NCBI GenBank assembly: GCA_012729935.1
Contig: JAAYBY010000283.1
Coordinates: 1 to 8,843, forward strand
DNA from: Clostridiaceae bacterium
Lineage (GTDB): Bacteria; Bacillota; Clostridia; Saccharofermentanales; UBA5734
Direction of reading: 5' to 3'
Length of the DNA: 8,843 nt
Shown here: one piece after another, positions 1 to 7,193 of the stretch
Numbering within the stretch: position 1 is the first letter of the stretch
Layout of the letters: each line of letters starts with the position of its first letter
Position numbers and translations under genes: made by a program
Notes under the pieces: model-generated
Seen by the model: only the letters and a program-made list of their open reading frames with translations
Told to the model about the DNA's origin: nothing
The model's database searches: none

Positions 1-1466
1 GCATTTTTCGTATAACAGGGAACAGAAGATTCCCAGATAATCTCACCGGTCATCGCGTCAAGCTTATACACAAAAGCGTTCCCCTGGTAGACACCAACAA
101 AGTCCTGCTGCCAGTCAACTTCAGTTCCGGTATAAACAGCCAGACGATCGCCCTCATGTTGAAGAACCGGCGTCACATCAGAATCATCTTCTAACTGACG
201 CGACCAGACCGGTTTCATGCTGTTCAGGTCGATGCAATTGAAAATGCCTGAATTATCACTGTAATAACCAAAATGATCATAGACAGCCATTGAGCTTTCA
301 ATGCCGTACAGGTTGAGTCCGGACATGGTGTATCGGTAGGTTATCCGCTCAGGATCGATGGTCAGCGTTGCAGTTTCAGCATCAAATCGGGTGTTCATGC
401 GCATGGTGTATACCATGCCGTTTTCGTTGGGATAGATCAGAGTATCCGCGGCTGCATCAAACAGCGGTGATGAGTCGCAGGCTGCCCAGTTCGTCCGATG
501 TGCCGGGTCTTGTGAGCAATCCTGATACAACAGGAGCGACTGATCGATCAGGTTGTAGACTCTGAATCCGATTCCTGTGACATTTTTGTTTTTGTCTCCT
601 TGGCCGACATACAAAACCGGATACCCGCGAGAATCAATACAAGGTGTTCCTTTAATGGGTGCACCGATTGTGATGGGGCTGCGTGTTGGTTTTCCGTCGT
701 CAAGATCGAGAAAATAGATGTTGCCGTCCAGCGTCGCGTAGATCACCTCGACCAGATCTTCTTTGTCCTTTTTGTCAGGATTGATATTCATAATCTTGCG
801 CACAGATTCGTCCCATTGAACCAAAAGAGGTTGGCCGGTCCATCCTGTTCCGGTCCAGGAAAAACTCCAGGAAGAAGATGGCAGGCTGCCGATTCCTTTT
901 TCCCAGTTTTGCGTCATCGTTTTTTCGGTCAGTTCAACTTGTCCAAAAGCAGGAGCGCTTCTGAAATTGTTGCCTCTGAATGTCAGAACACCGGGGATCT
1001 GCTGATAGTCGAGCGGATGTCCCAGCGCGATCGGATATGGCCGCTCATAGTCGGACAGTTTGTTGAACGAATTGTCAAAAATCGCTGTCTGCATCCCTTT
1101 TTCAGAAGGTGAAAGACCTTCAGCAACGGTTGATGGTCTGAGCTCGGTAAGTGACTCGAATGGCATTAATGAAGGATTCCATGATGTTGGTACCGGTGTC
1201 GGTGTGGGTGTCGCCGGCGGCTGGGTCGTCGCTGTTGTCTGCTCGCTTGACGGCCTGGATGTACCTGAAGGCTGAGCGGATGATTCAGACGTGTTTTGCG
1301 TTTCCGGTTTCAGCCAGTCAGGACCATACTTGACAGCTGCTACGATAACCGTTGCGGTAATCAGGATCAGCGCCACGATTGACAGGGGGCCTCCCGGCAT
1401 TCGGCTTCTCTTGCGGTTTGAGCGGTAGCGCTTGTCCTGGATGTATGATCCACGGTTTGAATTCAT
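1..1466 (-). CDS. Membrane-anchored PQQ-like beta-propeller protein, C-terminus outside window
   Basis: The frame is open from ATG 1466 to the left edge, giving 488 full residues with no stop. AGGAGG at 1472-1477, five bases before the ATG, supports this start. Residues 1-25 are basic and probably cytoplasmic. Residues 28-47 (core LSIVALILITATVIVAA) form one membrane segment, with no lipobox and no clear signal-peptidase site. Residues 55-95 are a Thr/Ser/Pro-rich linker including TPTPTPVPT. From about residue 155 the sequence looks like a PQQ-type beta-propeller with blade-like stretches (VIYATLDGNIYFLDLDDG, then FVYKLDAMTGEIIW at about 466-479). A Trp-rich patch, WSFSWTGTGWTGQP, lies at 200-213. 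The N-in anchor places the propeller outside the cell. Such folds often serve as binding or scaffold domains, and bound PQQ is not implied. The start is 25 bases after the peptidase gene, so the two are probably co-transcribed. Function is unknown. I am confident of the gene, fairly confident of the fold. Confidence 0.85.
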   Translation of the reverse strand, partial: MNSNRGSYIQDKRYRSNRKRSRMPGGPLSIVALILITATVIVAAVKYGPDWLKPETQNTSESSAQPSGTSRPSSEQTTATTQPPATPTPTPVPTSWNPSLMPFESLTELRPSTVAEGLSPSEKGMQTAIFDNSFNKLSDYERPYPIALGHPLDYQQIPGVLTFRGNNFRSAPAFGQVELTEKTMTQNWEKGIGSLPSSSWSFSWTGTGWTGQPLLVQWDESVRKIMNINPDKKDKEDLVEVIYATLDGNIYFLDLDDGKPTRSPITIGAPIKGTPCIDSRGYPVLYVGQGDKNKNVTGIGFRVYNLIDQSLLLYQDCSQDPAHRTNWAACDSSPLFDAAADTLIYPNENGMVYTMRMNTRFDAETATLTIDPERITYRYTMSGLNLYGIESSMAVYDHFGYYSDNSGIFNCIDLNSMKPVWSRQLEDDSDVTPVLQHEGDRLAVYTGTEVDWQQDFVGVYQGNAFVYKLDAMTGEIIWESSVPCYTKN

Positions 1467-1491
1467 GATATCCTCCTGACCAGTCGTATTG

Positions 1492-2604
1492 TTACGGCAA
1501 TAAAATAAGTTTCTCAACCAGATTGGCCATCTGGACCAGATGTTTGGTTTCAATCTGTTCCTGGGTGGAGTGGCAGTTTCTCATACCGGTCGCCAGAACC
1601 AGTCCTTCTATTCCATGCCGGACCAGCTCATTGTTGTCGCTGCCGCCGCCGCCGCCCATCGTTTTAAACGGCAGGCCCAGTTCGCCGCATGCTTTCTGGA
1701 AGCGTACCAAAACCGGGCTTTCTGCTTCGACCGAATAGGGGTAATATGAGACGACCCGTTCAATCTCCAGCTCAGCGCCCAGTTCATCGGCTGCCTGCCG
1801 CATGCAGTCGCACATGTGATCGGCTTGCTCTTTCATTTTATCCCAGGTCTGTGATCGGCACTCTGAAGTCACAATACAGTGTTCAGCAACAATGTTCGTC
1901 GCCTGGCCACCTTTAATTTCACCGATGTTGGCGGTTGTCTCATCATCGAGCCGGCCAAGCCGCATCGCGGCGATTCCTTTAGCTGCCACGGTTATCGCAC
2001 TGATGCCCTCTTCCGGTTTCATCCCCGCATGTGCTGCTTTCCCGCGAATTTTGAAAACCATATTGATGTTTCCGGGTGCCCGGTTGATGGCCAGACCCGG
2101 TTCGCCGTCTGTATCAAGCACATAGGCCTCTCGTGCCGTCAAACGCTCCGGCTCAAGATGACGTGAACCGAGCAGATGTTTTTCTTCAGCGACAGTAATC
2201 AGCAGCTCAACAGGTCGATGCGGCTTACCTTCTTCCTGAAGTGAGCGAATCGCTTCCAGAATAGCAGTCAGTGCGGCCAGATCGTCTGCCCCCAATACGG
2301 TATCACCGCCACTCGTTATCAGCCCGTTGTCATGAACAACCGCCCGCTTTCCGCGACTGGGTTCAACCGTATCAAAGTGGCCGCTAAACAGGATCGGCGG
2401 CAAATCCAGAGATCCCGGCAGCAAGGCATATACGTTGCCGCAATCGCCGCCGATCGCTTCGCCAGCCTTGTCCTCTGATACAGAAAAGCCCATTTGTTCC
2501 AGCTGCCTTTTGATGATATCCGCCAGCTGACGTTCATGCAGCGAGGGAGAATCGATGGCAACGTAATCGGCAAATTGATCGACGAGTCTTTTTTCCTGGA
2601 TCAT
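1492..2604 (-). CDS. M20-family metallopeptidase, PepT-like
   Basis: This 370-residue cytoplasmic protein has the two-zinc M20 exopeptidase pattern. H76 and D78 lie in SGHFDTV, the bridging Asp is D107 in GADD, the catalytic pair E140-E141 lies in TVAEEKHLLGS, the next ligand is D164 in YVLDTDGEPG, and the last is H345 in RNCHSTQE. The dimerisation (lid) domain spans about residues 180-290 and includes GKAAHAGMKPEEG with H192. Length and motif order fit the PepT-like subgroup, whose members are annotated as peptidase T-like or aminoacylase-like, so it probably removes an N-terminal residue or acyl group from small peptides. The exact substrate cannot be read. AAGGAGG at 2610-2616, five bases upstream, fixes the start. 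The Gly run at residues 317-321 before SDN is longer than the GGGSD I recall for relatives. The propeller gene follows at 25 bases. Confidence 0.93.
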   Translation of the reverse strand: MIQEKRLVDQFADYVAIDSPSLHERQLADIIKRQLEQMGFSVSEDKAGEAIGGDCGNVYALLPGSLDLPPILFSGHFDTVEPSRGKRAVVHDNGLITSGGDTVLGADDLAALTAILEAIRSLQEEGKPHRPVELLITVAEEKHLLGSRHLEPERLTAREAYVLDTDGEPGLAINRAPGNINMVFKIRGKAAHAGMKPEEGISAITVAAKGIAAMRLGRLDDETTANIGEIKGGQATNIVAEHCIVTSECRSQTWDKMKEQADHMCDCMRQAADELGAELEIERVVSYYPYSVEAESPVLVRFQKACGELGLPFKTMGGGGGSDNNELVRHGIEGLVLATGMRNCHSTQEQIETKHLVQMANLVEKLILLP

Positions 2605-2724
2605 GTTATCCTCCTTGAGGCCGTGCTTTTTGTTTGCCAGCCTGGTGTGTCATGATAATCGGTTGTCAGCCGTCGGAGTCAGTCGCGATGTCCGCAAACG
2701 ACTCAATCAGCCAAACCGTTATTC

Positions 2725-2752
2725 ATTTTATCACATGTTGACCCTCTGATAT
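2725..2752 (-). promoter_or_regulatory. Possible promoter for the PepT-like peptidase gene
   Basis: On the minus strand TAAAAT (2725-2730) matches the -10 consensus at five of six bases and is preceded by TGA, giving an extended -10 (TGnTAAAAT). The best -35 at 16 bases is ATATCA (2747-2752), matching only three of six. It sits in the 163-base gap after trmL, the largest gap within this run of genes, which is where a second promoter would be expected. The call rests mainly on the extended -10 and the position. Confidence 0.3.
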
Positions 2753-2767
2753 TGATGATTTATCAGA
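2745..2767 (-). repeat. Inverted repeat directly after the trmL stop codon
   Basis: TCTGATA at 2745-2751 and TATCAGA at 2761-2767 are perfect 7-base inverted arms around a 9-base spacer, ending one base from the trmL stop codon (2768-2770). The arms are AT-rich and no T-run follows on the minus strand, so it does not meet the usual pattern of an intrinsic terminator. It could protect or end the upstream mRNA, act as a protein-binding site by the putative peptidase promoter, or be chance. Confidence 0.35.
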
Positions 2768-3277
2768 TCATTTGGACGGTCCTGCCACTTTCATGCCGCT
2801 AAACTGGCTCTGGCGCAACACTTCGTAGGCTACAATCGCAACCGAATTTGATAAATTCAGCGACCGCCTGCCGGGAAGCATGGGTATTCTCAGGCATTGC
2901 CCGGGATGTTTCTGCAGCAGTGATTCCGGTAGTCCCCGCGTTTCTTTACCAAAAAAGAGAATGGTTGTTCCGCGGTACCGGGGATCAGCATATGTTTGCT
3001 TTCCTTTGGTTGTCACATAGTAGCAATTGAGCGGATCAACAGAGTTCGCTTGCTTACGCTGCTCCAGATCGCTCAATAAAGTATCCAGATCCGGCCAGAC
3101 TGACAGATCAAGATCATACCAGTAATCCAGACCGGCCCGTTTGACCTCACGATCTGCAATCGAAAAACCCAACGGTTCGACCAGATGCAGCCTGGCTCCG
3201 GTAGCGACGCAGGTTCGGGCGATATTACCCGTATTCTGCGGAATCTCCGGTTCAACCAATACGATCTCCAGCTTCAT
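2768..3277 (-). CDS. trmL: tRNA (cytidine/uridine-34 2'-O)-methyltransferase TrmL
   Basis: This 169-residue protein has the three conserved motifs of the SpoU/TrmH (SPOUT) knot methyltransferases. They are EIPQNTGNIART at 11-22, FFGKETRGLP at 108-117 and RRSLNLSNSVAIVAYE at 137-152, the last forming the S-adenosylmethionine-binding trefoil knot. The short length with no extra N-terminal RNA-binding domain is typical of TrmL (YibK), which in studied bacteria methylates the 2'-O of the wobble base of tRNA-Leu isoacceptors as a homodimer. The ATG overlaps the whiA stop as ATGA, and AAGGAG at 3286-3291 lies inside the whiA coding end, so translation is probably coupled. It is the last gene of the tightly spaced operon, before a 163-base gap. 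TrmL identity is very likely, though the tRNA target is inferred from the family. Confidence 0.93.
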   Translation of the reverse strand: MKLEIVLVEPEIPQNTGNIARTCVATGARLHLVEPLGFSIADREVKRAGLDYWYDLDLSVWPDLDTLLSDLEQRKQANSVDPLNCYYVTTKGKQTYADPRYRGTTILFFGKETRGLPESLLQKHPGQCLRIPMLPGRRSLNLSNSVAIVAYEVLRQSQFSGMKVAGPSK

Positions 3278-4188
3278 GAAGCAGGCTCCTTGCCTGTAAG
3301 AAGTTCACAGGCTTTTTGCTCAAAACGTTTCAGCCGGTGATTCATCCCTGACTTTCCTAACGGCGGCTGCATGAGCTGGCCCAGCTCCTTGATCGACAGA
3401 TCAGGATTCTCATAGCGGATTCGTGCGGCAGCCTGCAGGTCTTCCGTCAATGTGGTCACGAGCCCTTTTTGTTCAAGCTCTCTGTACCAGCCGGATTGTC
3501 TGGCCGCCGTGTTTGCCATGCGCTGCAGATTCGCGCTGTCACAATTGACAATGCGGTTGACATTGTTGCGCATCTCTTTTTCAACACGCAGGGATTCAAA
3601 TGTCAGCAATGATTGATGTGCACCGGACATCAGGAGATAGTCTGACAGATTCTGACCCTCACGCAGATAGAGAACATCATAATGTGCCCGCCGGACAAGT
3701 GAACAGCGGAATCCAAAACGCTCCAGCAGTGACAGAAACAAAGGAGCGGCCTGTTTATCCCAGCGGATTGCCAGTTCCATGTGATAGGCAGCCAACGGTT
3801 CGCTGACTGATCCGCTGATTAAAAACAGGGATCGCAGCAAAGCCTGCTGACAGCACAAAGACCACTGATCCGCACTTTGGCGTTCAATCAGAACCTGGAC
3901 AATGTCGCGTCTGATCAGCGAGTCAAATTCTTTCTTTAGGCGAATCGTGATCAGACCTTCACCCTGGCGAACCAGTGGTGTTGTATGGTACCACTGCCTG
4001 ATTAGTTGGACAAATCGATCCGCACAGCCGGCATGGCTGGTTGCCAGATCAATCGAACGCGTCTGAAATTTTCCGGCTGCTGCATAGGCGACAGCCAGTT
4101 CAACCTGACGACAACACGCTTTTTCACAGTCAATCTGGCTCAACTCATCCTTTATTCGCCGGGAGAACGTGTCCTGAGGGCCTTTCAT
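3274..4188 (-). CDS. whiA: DNA-binding regulator WhiA
   Basis: This 304-residue protein has the WhiA layout: an N-terminal degenerate LAGLIDADG-type homing endonuclease fold and a C-terminal helix-turn-helix. Recognisable family stretches are FLISGSVSEP (122-131) followed by YHMELA (135-140), NNVNRIVNCDSANLQR (208-223), and the HTH segment LSIKELGQLMQPPLGKSGMN (264-283). The second LAGLIDADG half lacks catalytic acids as expected, so no nuclease activity is implied. In Streptomyces WhiA controls sporulation division genes; in Bacillus it affects division and chromosome segregation while acting as a rather non-specific DNA binder. The start overlaps the glmR stop as ATGA, with AAGGG a short distance upstream inside glmR, and its own stop overlaps trmL in the same way. 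The N-terminus carries several Cys (residues 21, 25, 26, 55), whose role is unclear. Confidence 0.96.
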   Translation of the reverse strand: MKGPQDTFSRRIKDELSQIDCEKACCRQVELAVAYAAAGKFQTRSIDLATSHAGCADRFVQLIRQWYHTTPLVRQGEGLITIRLKKEFDSLIRRDIVQVLIERQSADQWSLCCQQALLRSLFLISGSVSEPLAAYHMELAIRWDKQAAPLFLSLLERFGFRCSLVRRAHYDVLYLREGQNLSDYLLMSGAHQSLLTFESLRVEKEMRNNVNRIVNCDSANLQRMANTAARQSGWYRELEQKGLVTTLTEDLQAAARIRYENPDLSIKELGQLMQPPLGKSGMNHRLKRFEQKACELLTGKEPAS

Positions 4189-5267
4189 GTGAGCGTCCCT
4201 TCTGTTTTTATCTGTTGAGTCAGCGGTTTATGTGATGATCGCCGGCCCCGCTCCAGCCACAAGCGCAGTATAACACGGGCCAGCAGCATATAATCATGCC
4301 GGATGGTGCCGTTGTTGACACTGGCCAGCGGAACGTCGATCATTTTCGGTCCCAATGTCTCAACTGATGCCCGCTCAGCCAGAACCGGCGTGGCGCTTTC
4401 CAGGCGGTATCGCGCGATCAGCCGCCGGTCAATCCAGGCATTATTGACGATACAGTAGTCTATGAACGATTCGGATGTCTCGCGTTCCAGATGACTGAGG
4501 ATCGCCTTTAAATGCTGTGCCGCTGTATATCCGAAGGTTTCCGCCGGTTGCGTCATCAGGTTGCAGACATAGATTTTTACCGCCTGACTGTGTTCAATTG
4601 CCGTCTGTATCTCGCTAAAAAGCAAGTTGGGGATGATGCTTGTATAGAGGCTTCCGGGCCCGATGACAATCACATCGGCGGCAAACAGCGCCTGAATGGC
4701 CTCCGGCAGAGCCCGGGCCTTCTCCGGTTCCATAAAAATCCGAACGATCTCGTTATCGAGTATCTCTTTGCGCTGGCCGATTTCGGACTCCCCGTTGATG
4801 ACTGTCCCATCACGGAGATGGGCTCCAATCTGTATGTTCTGCAAGGAGACAGGCAGAACACGGCCTTTAACAGCCAGAACTTTCGACACATTGCGAACGG
4901 CATCATAAAAATTATCTGAAATGGCATCCATAGCAGCGATCAACAGATTGCCAAAATTCTGGCCTTTCAGACGACCTTCCGAAAAACGGTAATTCAACAG
5001 ATCACTCATCAGCGGTTCAGCATCTGCAAGAGCGAGAATGCAGTTGCGGATATCGCCGGGCGGCAGCATACCCAGGTCTTCCCGCAGCATACCGGATGAA
5101 CCGCCGTTATCCGCGACGGTAACGATAGCAGTCAGGTTGTTTGAAAAAAGTTTCAGTCCCCTGAGGACGGTTGAGAGACCTGTTCCGCCGCCAATAACAA
5201 CAATATTGGGGCCATTAACCGGATTCCTGGCATACTGAATGATTCGTTCTTCAATCTCTGTAAACAT
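4185..5267 (-). CDS. glmR: Gluconeogenesis/cell-wall factor GlmR (YvcK), CofD-like
   Basis: This 360-residue cytoplasmic protein belongs to the YvcK/CofD superfamily with a Rossmann-type fold. Nucleotide-sugar site motifs are visible: VIGGGTGLS (24-32), VADNGGSSGMLREDLG (51-66), PPGDIRNC (69-76), GQNFGNLL (102-109) and GPGSLYTSIIPNLL (203-216). In Bacillus subtilis GlmR binds UDP-GlcNAc and stimulates GlmS, which feeds amino-sugar synthesis and is needed on gluconeogenic carbon. About 20 residues precede the Rossmann motif, more than I recall for the Bacillus protein, and the C-terminus adds a basic tail (ERGRRSSHKPLTQQIK). Neither end has a membrane segment. The start at 5267 follows AAGG six bases upstream. 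It is 29 bases after rapZ and overlaps whiA by four bases. Despite the CofD resemblance, F420 synthesis is not suggested by these neighbours. Confidence 0.95.
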   Translation of the reverse strand: MFTEIEERIIQYARNPVNGPNIVVIGGGTGLSTVLRGLKLFSNNLTAIVTVADNGGSSGMLREDLGMLPPGDIRNCILALADAEPLMSDLLNYRFSEGRLKGQNFGNLLIAAMDAISDNFYDAVRNVSKVLAVKGRVLPVSLQNIQIGAHLRDGTVINGESEIGQRKEILDNEIVRIFMEPEKARALPEAIQALFAADVIVIGPGSLYTSIIPNLLFSEIQTAIEHSQAVKIYVCNLMTQPAETFGYTAAQHLKAILSHLERETSESFIDYCIVNNAWIDRRLIARYRLESATPVLAERASVETLGPKMIDVPLASVNNGTIRHDYMLLARVILRLWLERGRRSSHKPLTQQIKTEGTLT

Positions 5268-5296
5268 ATAACACCTTCATACTTGAGCGCTCCGAT

Positions 5297-6202
5297 TCAA
5301 TCATCTTCCCTGGCCGAACGCCGTGGATCTTTTTCCAGGTCACGATGATCGATGACCACGCGCAGATGATTGTCCCGCAGGCGGTTTGCCAGATCTTCGG
5401 CGAGCGCTACGGACCGATGACGGCCACCTGTACAGCCGACACCGATGGTCAAGCGGACTTTGCCTTCGCGAATATAGTAGGGTATGGTGAACTCAAGAAT
5501 CTCTTCCTGCATCTTCATGAATGTACCCGTCTCCTGAAACGACATCACATGGTCGATAACAGGCTGGTCAAGTCCGGACAGGGCTTTAAGTTCAGGAATG
5601 TAATAGGGATTGGGGATAAAGCGGACATCGATGACGCAGTCGCAGTCCACAGGAATTCCATATTTGAAGCCAAATGACTGGATCAGGATGGTCATGCGTT
5701 CATCCCTGTCTGAAGTAGACAGCATCGCATACAACATGTCGCGCAGCTCATTGGGGGCCAGAACCGAGGTTTCGATGACATCAGCGGCCAGCTCTTTGAT
5801 CGGTGCCAACTTCTGCCGTTCTTGTTCGATCGCCTGGACGATGCTGCGCCCGGCAGCCAGCGGATGATTGCGACGGCTCTGCTTATATCGGTTGATCAGC
5901 ACCTGGTCGGTCGCATCGAGAAAAATAATCCGGTAATGAATTTTCATCTGATTCAGCCGCTCCAGCGCATGGAAGATGTCGTCAAAGCGCTCTGAACTAC
6001 GCACATCGATGACAAAAGCCATACGGTCCTCGATCCGGTCCTCAGGTGCCAGTGCGTTATTTTTTTTGAGGTAGGACTGCACCAGCTCAGCGAGCAGCGA
6101 AGGCGGCAGATTATCAATACAGAAAAAGCCCATATCCTCGAGATAGTTTGCAGCCAGACTTTTGCCGGCTCCGGACATCCCCGTCAAAATGATTACTTCC
6201 AT
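5297..6202 (-). CDS. rapZ: RNase adapter / nucleotide-binding protein RapZ (YvcJ)
   Basis: The 301-residue protein begins MEVIILTGMSGAGKS, with the Walker A loop GMSGAGKS at 8-15 and DNLPP at 30-34. The C-terminal domain carries SFGFKYG (176-182), the conserved VRFIPNPY (193-200) and GCTGGRHRSV (256-265). An upstream in-frame ATG at 6265 would add 21 residues overlapping murB. I chose 6202 because GAAGGAGG (6209-6216) sits six bases before it and family members start just ahead of the P-loop. In E. coli RapZ senses glucosamine-6-phosphate and directs RNase E to the sRNA GlmZ. Firmicute YvcJ binds and hydrolyses nucleotides, and its target is less clear. The neighbours murB and glmR fit a role in amino-sugar supply. 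The protein is not truncated. Confidence 0.96.
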   Translation of the reverse strand: MEVIILTGMSGAGKSLAANYLEDMGFFCIDNLPPSLLAELVQSYLKKNNALAPEDRIEDRMAFVIDVRSSERFDDIFHALERLNQMKIHYRIIFLDATDQVLINRYKQSRRNHPLAAGRSIVQAIEQERQKLAPIKELAADVIETSVLAPNELRDMLYAMLSTSDRDERMTILIQSFGFKYGIPVDCDCVIDVRFIPNPYYIPELKALSGLDQPVIDHVMSFQETGTFMKMQEEILEFTIPYYIREGKVRLTIGVGCTGGRHRSVALAEDLANRLRDNHLRVVIDHRDLEKDPRRSAREDD

Positions 6203-6208
6203 GGTCTG

Positions 6209-6216
6209 CCTCCTTC
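6209..6216 (-). promoter_or_regulatory. Ribosome binding site that fixes the rapZ start
   Basis: The minus strand reads GAAGGAGG, six bases before ATG 6202. The longer in-frame start at 6265 lies inside the murB end, so this site decides for the shorter RapZ. Confidence 0.88.
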
Positions 6217-6245
6217 TGTGACTGGCATATTTGAAGCCGTCTCCA

Positions 6246-7184
6246 TCAAGTTGACCAGTCACCAATGACCTTGATTTCTGTTTCCAGGCGAACGCCCTGC
6301 TGATCCAGAACAGTCCGGCGAATGTGCTCGATCAGTTTCCGGACATCGTGTGCAGTTGCCTGCCCGCGATTGACAATGAATCCGGCATGTTTCTCCGATA
6401 CCTGCGCATCGCCGATCGCAAATCCCTTCAACTGACAGTCGCTGATCAGCTTTCCGGCATAATAGCCTGCCGGACGTTTAAAAACACTGCCGGCACTGGG
6501 CAGTTCCAGCGGCTGCGAACAGCGGCGCCGATTGGCCAGATCAGTCATACAGTCAAAAATCTGCTTGATATCTCCGTTTTTCAAGCTCATGCGGGCTTTG
6601 ATGATGATGACGGACCGGTCTGAGAACAGGCTGTGTCGATAGGCAAACTGGTGTTCTTGTCCGGTAATGGTCACCGGATTCAGCTGTTCGTCAAGGATGT
6701 CCGTTTCAACAATAACATCCTGCATACAGGCGTTATAGGCTCCTGCGTTCATCTGAATCGCACCGCCCAGTGTTCCCGGAATGCCGGATGCGAACTCGAG
6801 ACCGGTCAGCTGCGCCTTAGCAGCCGCACCGGCGAGAACGGACAAGCGTGTTCCCGCTTTCGCCTCAATGCAGCAACCCTGTATGGACAAACCTGAAAAA
6901 GGCTGACCGACCGACAGCACCAGTCCGCGAATGCCATGATCTGAAACAAGCAGATTGGAACCGTTGCCGATCAGGGTAACCGGTATCTCTTGTCCTGCGC
7001 AGTACTGCAGGGCACGAATGATTTCCGATTCATTCTCAGGTTCAAAAAAAGCATCTGCTGATCCGCCGATTCGAAATGTCGTATGCCTGCTCATGGGTTC
7101 ATCGAATGTAAGTCTTGCGGAAGAGCCGATAGCCTGAATCAGTTGTGAACGGAGTCGACTGTTGATGATGGTTCTTGATGGCAT
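6246..7184 (-). CDS. murB: UDP-N-acetylenolpyruvoylglucosamine reductase MurB
   Basis: This 312-residue FAD enzyme carries out the NADPH-dependent reduction of UDP-GlcNAc-enolpyruvate to UDP-N-acetylmuramate in the cytoplasm, the second committed step of peptidoglycan synthesis. The FAD-binding domain shows TTFRIGGSAD (35-44), GNGSNLLVSD (73-82) and ASGIPGTLGGAIQMNAGAYN (132-151). The substrate domain has YRHSLF (182-187), PSAGSVFKRPAGYYAGKLI (229-247) with the likely proton donor S233, and AQVSEKHAGFIVN (260-272). The end, LETEIKVIG, supplies the catalytic-type Glu (probably E303). The compact YYAGKLI form is the Gram-positive type II MurB. The start at 7184 is nine bases after the hprK stop, with AGAGG overlapping that stop codon as its ribosome site, so translation is probably coupled. 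It is complete with no missing key residue. Confidence 0.97.
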   Translation of the reverse strand: MPSRTIINSRLRSQLIQAIGSSARLTFDEPMSRHTTFRIGGSADAFFEPENESEIIRALQYCAGQEIPVTLIGNGSNLLVSDHGIRGLVLSVGQPFSGLSIQGCCIEAKAGTRLSVLAGAAAKAQLTGLEFASGIPGTLGGAIQMNAGAYNACMQDVIVETDILDEQLNPVTITGQEHQFAYRHSLFSDRSVIIIKARMSLKNGDIKQIFDCMTDLANRRRCSQPLELPSAGSVFKRPAGYYAGKLISDCQLKGFAIGDAQVSEKHAGFIVNRGQATAHDVRKLIEHIRRTVLDQQGVRLETEIKVIGDWST

Positions 7185-7193
7185 AGCGTCCTC

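Noticed and set aside
600..1112. A 170-codon open frame on the plus strand
   Set aside because: It lies fully antisense to the propeller gene, has low-complexity unlikely composition and no ribosome site; the minus frame is open throughout with clear domain content.
2661..2717. Long imperfect hairpin (GGTT/AACC and GAGTC/GACTC arms)
   Set aside because: The paired blocks are only four to five bases and separated by large internal loops, and no riboswitch or T-box signature fits.
2739..2766. Plus-strand TTGACC with TATCAG at 17 bases
   Set aside because: It would drive antisense transcription into trmL with no gene to serve, and the -10 match is modest; probably chance in an AT-rich gap.
4512..4919. 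A 135-codon open frame on the plus strand
   Set aside because: It is antisense to glmR, whose motifs are intact there, and no family resemblance or ribosome site is visible.
6203..6265. Extended RapZ N-terminus from ATG 6265
   Set aside because: It would overlap murB and lacks a suitable ribosome site, whereas 6202 has GAAGGAGG at six bases and gives the family-typical start.
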